From Haliclystus octoradiatus (Eukaryota > Cnidaria > Staurozoa > Stauromedusae > Haliclystidae), in contig OU744446.1 of NCBI GenBank assembly GCA_916610825.1, forward strand, positions 19,145,959 through 19,209,958: a DNA stretch of 64,000 bases. Reading direction: 5' to 3'. The position numbers were made by a program, and so were the translations under genes. Of this stretch, positions 33,804-46,149 are shown piece after piece. Numbering within the stretch: the first letter of the stretch is position 1; each line of letters begins with the position of its first letter. The notes under the pieces are model-generated. The model made no database searches and had not been told where the DNA came from. It was given only the letters and a program-made list of their open reading frames with translations.

Positions 33804-36800
33804 TGTGAATTAAAATGAAATGTGGAACTAATCCACAGGTGGATCGTAAGAAAGGGATTGAAATGTATTTTATACGGTGAAGTTGAACTTCAAATAGATT
33901 GTTTGTTTTTCAACAACATTAATGTTGGCACTCAAGCCAGTAAAACGACACGCAACGAATGAAGAGCAATTCAACTACGGCACTGGTTTTTATACTGGGG
34001 AAGGTGCCCGTCTATCGTGCGTAAACAAGTTGTATTGTGCGTACACGTGAACAATTGATTTTCCCCTTGTGACGTATTATCCCGTGAGTCTTTGCATTGT
34101 CTTGTCTTTGTCTGAAATAAGATCTCGTTTGCATTCCAATGGTAAATAATTAGTAAATTAGATAAAACTACTTCCAATGAATGTTTGCAATTTTGTGTTA
34201 ATTCACAACACTTTTCGCGATAAAATGCTGAGCAACCTCCCTTTTGTGCGACGGTGGCATAGCGTAAGATCATTATGTACGTCGTATTGGGTAGCTGGTG
34301 TTTCATTTCTCTGCTCTATTCGTCCTTGGACAATTGGACATTTATATACGTAGATTGGTTGTTTTTTAGATAGGGTACCGCGATGGTGTTGATTGCTGAA
34401 AATAAAATCAATGTTTATGAATATTTCACCAGCATATCACTAAAATAGATGCGATGTTTCTAAAGTGATATCTTACATCAGATTTGAAGGCCCTCGTTAG
34501 ATAGAACAATGCGCACAAAGCATGGTTTTATGAACAGACGTTCGATTTCAAAATGCCTAGAATTGTAATTAGAAACAACAGTGCTGATCAGATGTTGTTG
34601 AATAGGCCTACCGACCGCATCTTCATATAGTGAAGTCAATAACGCTTTAATTTTGAACGTATTTATACTGCTCTCAAAGCATTAATCAGACATAAATATT
34701 CTAGTGTCAAGTCACAACTACTAGCATAACATTTTATACAAATATAGGTTTTTAATAATCGACATGGTTAATTCGAGCATGATTCGAGTTATGTAAGTTT
34801 TCTCGCTAACTACTGTATTGCGCAAAAGACAACGGCAATTATATAACAAAAAGCAAGTGTTGTCGACGTTATCAAAGGATCAATGACGCTGCGCAAAACG
34901 TATTGAAATTCGCGTAAAACGGATTTCACGGCTCAGCAATAAAATTGCTGAATTGCATCATTCACACGATCAGCAATTCCAGACAATACTATGCAACCAC
35001 AGTCAAAATGGAACAATATTTCTAGTTTGTATTCGAGCGGAACATTTAATCATAATGTTTCACAAAGTGAAGATACGAATCAATATTTGTTTCCAAAATA
35101 TCCCTAGCGACCGTTTACAGTATTAGCACCAACAAACATGATTTGTGGGTGTATATTAAAGTGCCTTATCAAAGATGACACGTCATAGCTTCAATGAATA
35201 CCGTGAGTGATCATGATTCACTATATTTTGATTTGACTACGGCTGTTGTTATTTATGGGACGTAAGAATCCCACTTGATCGGCTCAGCTCAGCAAAAATG
35301 AAAAATTGATTAATTTCTGTCAATGGATGTAGCCTAATAATGATTGCTTTCGAAATTTTGATTCTACACCTTCAATTACATTTTGATTTTGATTTTTCGC
35401 TGTCAAACACTCCTTCTATTAATGAGACAGCCGTGATTTTCAAAAGTTGAAACATAGAATGAATTCCTAAATTGAGTTATACAACTCGTAGCACTCAGCC
35501 GTTCACGTTTTATATTCCTATACGAGATTGTATTATGACTTGTCTTGGCATTGAATGGGGCATATTAACATCAATGGCACAGGGTGAGCCAGTGTGTATT
35601 TTGTGAATGGTCTACTCTCTTCTAGTTTTCAGACGTGTGGAATTTTCATTGATACATTCTGTCATTAATACCGCATCACGTCGTCTGGATTACTGGAAAC
35701 GCTGCTGTACGTGGTGCCGCCTTGACAGGAAAGAGGAGGGATTAATTTGTGAAGATTCTGATTTACTTGGATTTAAAGTTTTTATGTGATTTTATTCTGC
35801 ATATAGATAAACTCCCAAAAACAATATTATCAGAATTATTTTTATCTTTCTTTCTCCGTAATCGAATTTCCGTTAATTGGTAAACACCATTTTATCCAAT
35901 TCAGAATTTTAACTTGATAATTTTCAAGATTAAGAACCCGTATGCTCCGTTCAAAATATTTATCTTGATATTATTTGTTTGTTCTACCCGATTTGCAAAT
36001 GAAGGAATATGCTCCAATATATACAAACATTTGAGATATTAGTCAACGGATCGTTGATTTATCATTAATTGTTTGAGACCCTATAGAAATGCTATTTTAT
36101 TCACGTACGAGTAATTACAGAACGGGGGGTCTTAATATTGTTTCATGCATAGATTTTTCATATTAATTGTATCAGTATATTGTATCAATGATTATTGATA
36201 AAGAGACACTTAGAACGTGGTGATCTTGAAATCTATCTTTACGTTTACATCTGAATAACATGAATTATAAAAATTCAATATATAATTAACCACTATTAAA
36301 TACGGGGGAGCGAACACTGTCAGTTCTGTTTCAATTTTAAACCACATATATAGGTTATAGGCCATGCCATGGTTAGGCTGAACTGAAAGTCCAACAAAAA
36401 CAATTCAAAACTCATGAAAATATTCAATGACGTGAATATGGTCAACTTTTTCTTACGTTGGCGCATGTTTGATACTTTGTAACCTATCTATATGCCTGGC
36501 TTTGGATTCGCAACAATTGCATTCGTAATTTCAACATTGAGCAATATTTAATGTGGTCTCGAAGTATGTTTTAGCGAAATTTCTGTTGCAATAAAGTTTC
36601 AAAATTACAGAGAGAAACTTTGAACTCCTTCTATAGCGAAATACCTGCAAATTCGATTGTGAGTTTTTGAGCTGATGAAATGGACAAGTCACGTGACTAT
36701 GCCCGTGGACATGTTTAGTTAAATCACGAGAGAAGTCATATATGGCTGATTCATAATTATTTTCAAATAAATTCTATTTGAAGGGTACGCGATCAATAAA

Positions 36801-37650
36801 CACTCCATTCGGATCATTTGTCAGCTTACAACTTGTAATTAGGTAATTAACAACAAGTTAAATACCGCAAAACGATCATTCAGGGGCTATTTACTAAAAT
36901 AGTCTCCCATTAAAAATACAAATAATGATCCTAAAATTGTTGTTTTGTTCTTGCAGCCCACGTTCTTTCAAATGCAATTATAAGACCGTAAAGGTTGCCT
37001 TACCCTCTTTGTATATTCAGCTAATTTGATTGGAAAACTCCCAATTCTACTGAATTGCATAATCCATTGAGAAATACTTGATCCCAGACTATTTTAATAC
37101 ACTGCCCCCCCTCCGTATTTTGGTTACACAAATCAATTCATCTACATTGTAATATCGTTTGGATTGTGAAATACTACTGTATTGATTTAGCAGCAGGTAC
37201 TGTACTTATTTCTAACCAGACCATTATAGCCGTTATTAGCCGTTATCAGTACTGCTCAGTGAACCAGGGACTGCCTTGGACTGTCATTCTGTGAATTTAG
37301 CTAGGTCAATATTATATAATATTCATATATTATTTTAATAATCACTTTGATACTGTGGGACATATAGATCGCTTGCGCTTAGAGAATATACTTTTCTCTA
37401 CTTGTCGAATAATTAGTGCAATGGTTGACCTGTTTGAGCGATTTGCTTATGATCTTTATTCCTGGCACCAGTAGGACTGTATAAGCCACTCGTAACATTC
37501 GATCAATATAATCCCTTTCCAATTGTAAAAAAATATATATATAGTTAAGTACAACAATTTCTAGTTAAAATTATAATATTGTAAAACGTTGTCTTACTGA
37601 TCAAAAATAGGGCTCAATGCAATAAATACTTGGATGATAATAACAATCTG
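33804..37650. other. Gene-free stretch upstream of the innexin gene
   Basis: No exon recognised. The 111-codon minus frame at 33971-34306 lies just upstream of the innexin start and has no recognisable domain. The region next to 33803 should contain the innexin promoter and 5' UTR; no certain core motif is visible. Confidence 0.35.
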
Positions 37651-37700
37651 ATTGCCTTATGATCGCTCCGGCCGCCGGCGTGAAACTTGAAGTAGCAAAT
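37651..37700 (+). ncRNA. Hammerhead-like motif, one core change
   Basis: Order on +: ATTGC (stem I, 5' strand), CTTATGA (37656-37662; the core G of CTGATGA is T), stem II TCGC...GCGT, GAAAC (37682-37686), TTGAA loop, GTA (37692-37694), GCAAAT (stem I, 3' strand). TTGC pairs with GCAA exactly as in the copy at 39531-39580. Stem III would be 2 bp (AC/GT), short as in retroelement hammerheads. The core change likely abolishes cleavage. Confidence 0.5.
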
Positions 37701-38474
37701 ACGACTGTCTGACTATTATTAAAGTTTGAAAATATTTTTTTGCAGCAATCAATGAGAAAATTATTTCGTATTAAAACAGAGTTTTAGATTTAAATCTATA
37801 TGCTGATCAAAAGCACTGTGAGAGTAAGGCTTGACTGATTTGCTTTTGCAGATTATCTGAGCAACAATGACTTTGATAAGCCACAGTATGACCTGCACAA
37901 GAGACCATACACCTGCTTTGTCTATCTCTTTTATATCACAATCTTCTCCATCTTGCACAGGCAGTGTTTTGTTGAACAGAATCAGCAAGCATTTCCCAGA
38001 CGGACTTAACAGTACATAGATTATGCATTGATATTTATCATCGTCTATCGTTGCGTAGGTTCAAGTTCATTGTAGATATATACAGTGACTCTTTATATAT
38101 ACATGCCTATTCGTAAAGGAAGCCATTTTTACAATACTATGATTTTAAATATTTTTATGTCGAATAAACCAAGTTGAATTCAAAATTATTTATTTGAATA
38201 TCTTTCCATTTTTTTTTATCTTATTGACTGTAGCTATATTATAGTTTTCTGTCGGCCATAATAGAAACGAAATATTTGTGCTTCACGTCACTTCCAACCC
38301 AAGCTTAGTGCATTATGGCAATCACTGTTGCGGTTTATCGAATCATTCCATTATTACATTGTTTTCATAGAAATCTATTTTGGTCATTTGGCATTTCTAT
38401 GGAGATTGCTTGTGGAGTATTTTAAGTATTCGCAATAGTGTCCTTAAAACGGAATTTAACAAAAGTCAACATCC

Positions 38475-38816
38475 ACTAAAGACCCGGGGGGTAACTTCCA
38501 TTGAGCTTCGACGGGGTCGTTCAAATGGAAGTTTGGCAGAATGACCATAAAAAATTTTCACATGATGAAAAAGATACCCCAAATATATTTTTATGAATGG
38601 CAGATTCAGCCAAAACGAATGAAAAAAGAAACATTTCATAGGCAAAATTTGTTTTGCACCATAAAAAACTTGCAAAGGCGTCAAAAGGATACCACAAAAA
38701 AAAATTACCACTAAGCATACCACAAAAATTTTTTAAGGATTTTGAAAAAGGTACCCTTTAACATTTGAACGTTCCCGTATACCCAAAGTATGGAAGTTAC
38801 CCCCCGGGACTAAAGA
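38475..38816. mobile_element. CCCGGGGG-type MITE with perfect 8-bp target duplication
   Basis: The element 38483-38808 begins CCCGGGGGGTAACTTCCA and ends with its reverse complement TGGAAGTTACCCCCCGGG. It is flanked by ACTAAAGA at 38475-38482 and again at 38809-38816. The interior is A-rich with GATACC(C/A)CA units and has no transposase. The perfect duplication and 18-bp perfect termini indicate a rather recent insertion. Confidence 0.95.
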
Positions 38817-39530
38817 TCTTTTGAAAAGCGTTCTCTTTGGCAAAGATCAACAAATGGATTATCAGATCATCATATTGCCTCTGTCGGAATATATCACTGC
38901 ACCTTGAAGAACAAAAATCTCAGAGGAAGTTTGATAATGGCCTATACAGTCTGATAAAACGATATCATCCAACGAGAACATTCTTGATAACAGTATAATC
39001 CGTCTTCTTTGTTCATTTTAAATTCAGATTCAGACAATATTATATTCACCTGTTCATCTTATAGACTTGTTTGTGATCTATTTAATCGTTATTATTTGTT
39101 TCTTCACTAAGCTAGCAACTAATCTTTTGTCGATCAATATGAGATGATAGAATAAGACCGAAACTGTTACTAACCCCATTGTTTTATTATTATCCTCTGC
39201 GCCTTTCATCGGACATCATTAATAAATAGAGTTAACAATATGTGTAAAATAGTCCCCTGGCGTTGTGGATAGAAATATCTGTTTTTAGTGTTCACATCAT
39301 CTAAGGGTCAAGGATTGTCAGATTTCAAGGTCACTGTTTAGATCAAATCCTATAAAGACTGTAAACGAAATTGAGCTCATATAGTTGAGTATTATTGAAA
39401 AATACCATATATGATACGATACTAGTAGTAATACCAAGGTACTTGTGTTGTCTTTGCTGTTTCAATAGTGCTCGATGCCATAAATGCAGAGATGTTTAAT
39501 AATTAATAAACGAAAAAATCAAACATTCAT

Positions 39531-39580
39531 ATTTGCTACTATTAGGGTTAGTTTCACGCCAAGGCGATCATCAGGCAATT
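39531..39580 (-). ncRNA. Hammerhead-ribozyme-like motif (best copy)
   Basis: On the minus strand, 5' to 3': AATTGC, CTGATGA (39574-39568), T-CGC-CTTG-GCG-T (stem II, 39567-39556), GAAA, CTA-loop-TAG, T, A, GCAAAT. Stem I is TTGC/GCAA (39578-39575 with 39536-39533). Stem III is ACTA/TAGT (39552-39549 with 39541-39538) with a 7-base loop. The residue at the cleavage position is A (39537). All invariant bases CUGAUGA...GAAA...UH are present. The one departure is a U-U at the position of the usual G-C that closes stem II next to the core. The layout is type I, the form found in Penelope-like elements and metazoan retrozymes. Confidence 0.6.
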
Positions 39581-42500
39581 TAATCTGATTTGATTTAATT
39601 TGATACGATACTATATATTTTATTATGCCTAATTATAGGGAGGAGAAGAATTTTAGTGCTTACTCACAGACTTTCATAGCGAAAACTACTAAAGGATAAT
39701 TATTATATTTACTTGATAAAACAGCAGATGCTTTCACCAACAACACCATCATTGATATCTGATGCACTATAAACTGAACTTGTTTTGAACATACTTTCAA
39801 AAAATATGCTGTTCTACTGTTCTTACTGTGACGACCAACAAAAATATGTTTTCAATGAAATATGTCTATTGTTTTCACTGAAATATGTCTATTGTTTCAT
39901 TGAAATATACATTATATACAATGAGGTCTACGAATGTTGCTGTTCAGCTGACAGAAATTTTCTGATAACGCCAAGTACCAAACACGAGAACTAATTGCAG
40001 CAAGAAAACGTTATAGCAATTTTGCTGCATTTGAAAAATTCTTTAAATCCCTAATTTCAATTTATGCATCTAACACATAAATGATGTCGTCGAAACATCA
40101 ATATATTTAGTACATATACATGTGTGGGCCATCCTTCTGTGGCCTGATTTCATTTAACTAATTTGAATATATATCATTCAATAACCAACTGTAAATGATG
40201 TAAGAAAAAAAGGGAAATATTTTGCCATAAAGCTCAGTCAGATTTCCCAGAGGAAGCAAGCGCGGTTTCATTTCTGGCAAGATATTTAAAATGAACGTCT
40301 GACATGAACCATGATGCGTATCAATAGAGAAAAAGAACTCCGGGGGGGGGGGGTAGGGGGGCTTTCAAATGATTTCGTGTGAACTGATGTATGGCAGTAA
40401 AAGTAATTGCAATATTCTGCAATCTGCTCTGTATTACCAATTTACACACAACAGGCATACAAAATAATAATATATAACTTGCAGTGAGATCTCATTTTAT
40501 GAATATTATTATTTGATATTTGGGGATGCATACAACATAAAGTCGATACCATCCACCATAGTTCCGCACTATGATTTTTATTGCATTAGACGAAAATACG
40601 GGATTAGACGAAAGACTATTTCTGATTCTCATATTATTCTCGAGGATTTGATTACTTGAAGCCCACATATAAAAAACTATAATTCCGTATAAATCCCACA
40701 TACAGCGCAATTCAATTGAGGTGTGCACCTGCAAATACGGCCTATACTATATATATGTGATTATGCTATAATACTACTATTACTATTCTTTTCTATATGT
40801 AATAAAGATGATAAAAACAACGTGGATATAGTTGGTTATAACATATCCAATAATATAATGTTAATATTTTATTATTTCGTTTTATCTTATATGATACAAG
40901 CCTATGTCAATGAAACAAAATAGTCATGAGAAGGAATTAAAAATGCAGAACAACACTGATAATTAATTTCAGTTTTGATAATTAATCGTTACATACATGT
41001 AAAGCATAGTGAAAAGGAGATAATTGATACTCTATTGTACTACATGTTTCAAATCAAATATATTTATAAATATGGGTCATCCATAAGTACATTTTATGTT
41101 GATTACATAGTTCAAATGAAATAAATATGGATTGTAAGTTAGGTATTGCAGTTAATGAACTTGTTTTCACAATGAAAGGCATTGGTATGTAAATATTATT
41201 TCTGTGTCGGTTGAGTTAATCTCAGCATGAGTCATTGAGTGATATTGGTAATAACAACAGGTGATTCTGAAATTTGATACAGTAAATTACATAAATGAGA
41301 GACCCAAACTCTAATATTTTATCAACTTTAGCCAACTTCTCACAGAGAGGACACATGTCTATAATGGTCACCATTCACATACCTTATATAATAATGATTA
41401 AAGTAAACAATGTGTGGACACAGTGGACGTTGTCAATGTATGGCACATTATAAATGTACATTTCGACAAAGGGATAAAAGGCAGCTAAAATTCTAAATTA
41501 CAACTCCAATTTTGGATTTGTAGGCCTACAACTTACAACTGCTTGACGACTGAAAAGTACCACACTAATTCTCTGAATTTGTTTATTTGTTATGGGTCAA
41601 ATCTCTATGTGTGCTGTGTGGATAACACTAACAGAACAGAACTGCTGACATGAAACGGTGACACAGTAAATCTTTTCTTGCAACGAAGAACAGTTCATAA
41701 CAAATCAAGCTAATATTGGCGATTCAGTGACACAGTAATCTCTTCTGCCAACGATGACTTGATAACAAAGTAGGCTATTTGGGATTATGATACTTAAAAG
41801 AAAACTAAAAGTAACAATTGCCATCAGAGTCCTGTAAGCCCTCATGCAACAGGGTAAAAACCACGGTAAAAGTGACTTCGACAGACTTCACATGAAGCAT
41901 TTAAACATTCAAGTTGTAAAAGACTTACCGAGAATTGTGTCTTCTGTTTGTGATGTAAAATGGAGTATTGTTGGACCTCATCTCCTTCTAGGCATATTGG
42001 AATACTTTTGCAAAGTATGAAACACTTTTACGAAATATTGGCAGCCATTAAAATAAAGCATTCTCTAAAATTCGTGATGTTGCTAGGCATGACGGGATAC
42101 ACCAAGGAAAGCAGTTTATTTTCACATAACTTCCGTCGAAATATCACGATTTTGGAAATTTTAATCGCAATTTATGAGCAATTTATAGCATTTTAAACTG
42201 TAAAAACAAAACGTCGGATAGCCAAAGGCCTATAGATGACCCAGAACCGTATAAGAAGTTTGGAAAGTGCTCTGCGGAAAAGGAGTTTAACAATAATGAA
42301 ACAATGGTGATTTGATCACCGACACGGTTTGCGTATTATTATTATTAATTGTACGTGGTGTACTTTGTAATACTTATATATTGCCCGGGATATATTGTAC
42401 TGTTGAGTTTTAATTGAAAACAATATATTCTAAATACACACAAAAAAAATATTTTAAAAAGAGCTAGTCTCAATGTAAAAAAGAAAGTGGATAAATGTTA

Positions 42501-45500
42501 ATGTAATAACTAATTTTGTTTATGGTTGTTGTATTAGTGAACGCTGATATCCTCCGGCCATTCAATATTGAAATTTCTCAAAAAAATATATCATATCATT
42601 CTACTTTCATGCACCTTTTCCAGATTTGAAGATTAAAAGATTGCAGAATAGAATAGAATCGTTTATATGAAGGCCTTTGAGCAACTTAATACATGTATGA
42701 ATTTAGACTTTTATTTTATACTTCAACTTACAAATATTTCGTTAATATTTTGCTGTTGTCCATAGAAGCCTGGTTTTAATCAAATTGTTTTGATTAGTAA
42801 TTTCGATTTTTCTAATAAAGATAATTTAAGTTTGTGTTTATAATTACTGTTACTATCGAGTCTTTACTGTAAAGTCGATATATTTGTTCATAAGCTTTGC
42901 ACAACGAAAAACAATGATCGTTTTCCACGGGCTGAATTGACACGTGGGGAAATATGTATAATTGTTTTCGTTGGTTCTATGGAGACTGTGACTTTAAAAA
43001 TAATCGTTCTAAATTTGGGCCAGTTTAACAGTGTCTTCAATAGTGAGCCAGACAGTTTTCAATTGTCGAACGCGAGTTGATTCGATCGACGTATTTGTTA
43101 GAATTGTGTTATAGTGTATTCCAACAACCAGTCCGGTATAGTACACCTGTGAAGGTATACGCCATTGCTCTATATTAAGGACTTTTATATAGATTAGTGG
43201 TATACGCTTTAAAATCATATATTTCTATGTTTGTAGAAAATAATGAGAATATTTTCATTGTATTGCCGTATTGGGTTTAATAGTATATCTATAGTATAAA
43301 CATAAATAGAATTATTTCAACAATTTTATTTTACTTTTTGAACATTTCTGTAATACAAATTTACCCCCTTGCTAGATTGAAAGATTATCTTCATAACATT
43401 AGACGTTCATAATAAACTTTTCTCTTTGTGTGTGAAGAAATCTCAGCTGGCATCCAATTCCGAAAATTTAATCTTTTTATGATTGGATCATACTGTCTTA
43501 ATCCTAAACGGTATAACAGGTTGATGTGCGTAATTGTCATTATCAAGATCAACTACTCAATGACTGCATATTAAATTAGTGACTGATGAGATATCCTGAA
43601 CTATTTGACATCTTATTGGCTATACCAGGGCTATACAATAAAGGCAATCCTCTTACGTCAATTAAGAGAATATGACACGGCCATTGCAAATCATTATATC
43701 AGCTTAGAATATTGCAGCCTATCTGATTATTCAATAAGGATATCGAATGAATATGAATGAATGAAGCAATAATTTCACGAGATAAAAAAAGATAGCTATA
43801 AAGATTGCTATATACAAAACGCATACAGTTACGGAGGACGGCTGTATTGAGCGTAATCTCACATTTTCATCTCCAACCCACAATGGGAGTACGTGGTTTA
43901 TGCCATGCATGGTTTAATCTAAAGTGAAATTCAAGATAGTGGACTTCCCAATATAGTCAAAATCATTTTTCAATTAAATTTACCTACGCCTTAAACTTTT
44001 GCATTTTTTATATGTTGAATGTCCTGGGTAAAATTTAATCAACATTATTCTTAAAATTATGTAACTAGCAATTATACTCTAGCATTATTTTAGAAAAATT
44101 ACGCAAGGACGAAATCCGAGTCCCGCAACAATGAGCAGAAAACGTATGGGGCGAGTAGCTTTCTAATCCATGTTATCGCACATTCCAATCGTGTCCTCAA
44201 CAATTTTGGTGTCAGTGAAATGTGGATAAACTTGTAATAGCAGATATTGCATTGCGTAAATATCAGATTTACATCATCAGAGAAGTATAAAAGATTTGTG
44301 TACTGGAGCTGCGCTGGACATTTCCTACGTAAGAAGGACAGAAAACCCCTTTATCAACAATCATTCAGAATCATCCCACCGTGCCTTACTGTGTAGGATG
44401 TCACAACAGATAATTATGTGTATCTCAGCTGAATTGGAAGACCTCCCTATGATCAGTTTCGCTTGTATACGTTAAGTCGTCTTGAAAACAACTAGAGTAA
44501 AACATTTTGGACTAAGCGTATATGTAACAGGAAATATCTGATGATGACGGTCGAGACAACTATCATTAATGGTTCCGTATAACGCAATGCAGTATATATG
44601 CTATATGCAGCTGAAACTACTATTTTACCAAAGATTTATTTCGAGCTTGCTGTTGCTTGACTTTACATTTCAATACGATATTTCCAACCGCAGACTCAGC
44701 AGTGAACGTGGGAGTTGATATCGTCCATGAAAGATCTTCTGCTATACGTGTCATATATTTACGAGCTTCTAGGGAGGGAATGTGATAGTATATACCTGGG
44801 GGATTCCCATACACTGGCTACTAGTAGTGGGACGTGGTTTGTTAGGTCCTCTTGTATCTTACTAATTTCCCTGAAATTCTAGGGTATATAGATATCTGGT
44901 AATTTGCAGACGTTTTTTTAATTTCCTCTTATTATTTTTCCTGTCATTGTATTAAGAATCTATATATTTATTCTCCTCTAACATAATCAAGTAAAAGATG
45001 AAATTCTAGGTCCAGTTTTCCTCTGTTCAACTATTCTAAGAAAGAACGGGATTTTTTCTTTCACCATTGGGATGTTCTTCAATTTTTTTATCTTTCTGCC
45101 AAGAAACAAAAACCGCGTTGATCCTCTCCTTTGGAGATTGAAGAATGCAAGCACAATTATATTGGCGAGCAGAGGGCGAGTGAAAAGTAAGACTTTCAAC
45201 ATGGATAGTTCATCTTATTTCATGATATTGTTTTATCAGCAGCACCCTCTTAATCGTGTAAATACAACACAGTGGGAAGATTTGAATAAAACCTATCGAG
45301 TGTGAATATTTCGGTCTGGATCATTTTGGGATATTTGGCCTGGTCCGGTACCTGGTGTTATAGGGCTGATTAAGCGATTAGAAATGTAAGACGTACACAT
45401 TTAAGTGACGTTTAGTAGACGTATATATAAAAAATAGTTGCAGGCCAATTTCCTCCTAAGTGTTAATATCTTTCTCTGTCACATAATTGATGCCTCAGAT

Positions 45501-46149
45501 GCCCTCTCAGATGCCAGACAGAAACTATAAACTCTATAGCATCGTTTGCTTCAAATCTCGACACTTACTCTTACTGTATAATATTATAATATTATGTACA
45601 CAGTAGCGCGTATGTTACATTAACTTTGATTTCATCTCCATAGTTTCTATGAAATGAAAACATCTCGGAAATCTAAATATATTTTTCATTTCATTCTGAA
45701 TATCAGCAATCCTGCACATGCATGCAGGTGAATCTGACTCGTATTATAACTCTGTATGCACAATGCGTACGGCATGTTTAAGTTTGAGCTTATATAAAAT
45801 ATGAAGAAAACACATCGCAACGTCATTAGACTTGTTTTCGTCTTTAAACCTCGTCCATCTCTATCAATTTCCTCTCTCTATTATGACTATGAGTTATCTC
45901 ATCAAAGAAAATTGATATTGCTTCATAGTACAGCTTAATTCTGTTTGTTCATCGCACAGCATAAACAGTAATAAAACAATGTATCTAATTATTTCAATCA
46001 ATCTGTTCCACTGCTTTCATATCAGTGACGTATGCGTAATGTAGTTCACACGTATATGCAATATATGCATGTTGTTCTGTAACGAACTGTTCAGTATCGA
46101 CACTGAAGACGTCGTTTCAATATCATATAACTCATCAAGATATATAATT
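39581..46149. other. Gene-free stretch
   Basis: No recognised exon. A G-run at 40342-40365 may be a tip of the CCCGGGGG MITE. A short local duplication with GTGACACAGTAA at about 41657 and 41729 is visible. Otherwise AT-rich and featureless to my reading. Confidence 0.35.

Noticed and set aside
33971-34306. 111-codon minus frame just upstream of the innexin start
   Set aside because: Not in frame with or spliced to the innexin, no domain, composition like noncoding DNA.
40342-40365. G-run as a telomere-like or G-quadruplex regulatory site
   Set aside because: It is most simply a leftover tip of the CCCGGGGG MITE; no second end was found nearby.
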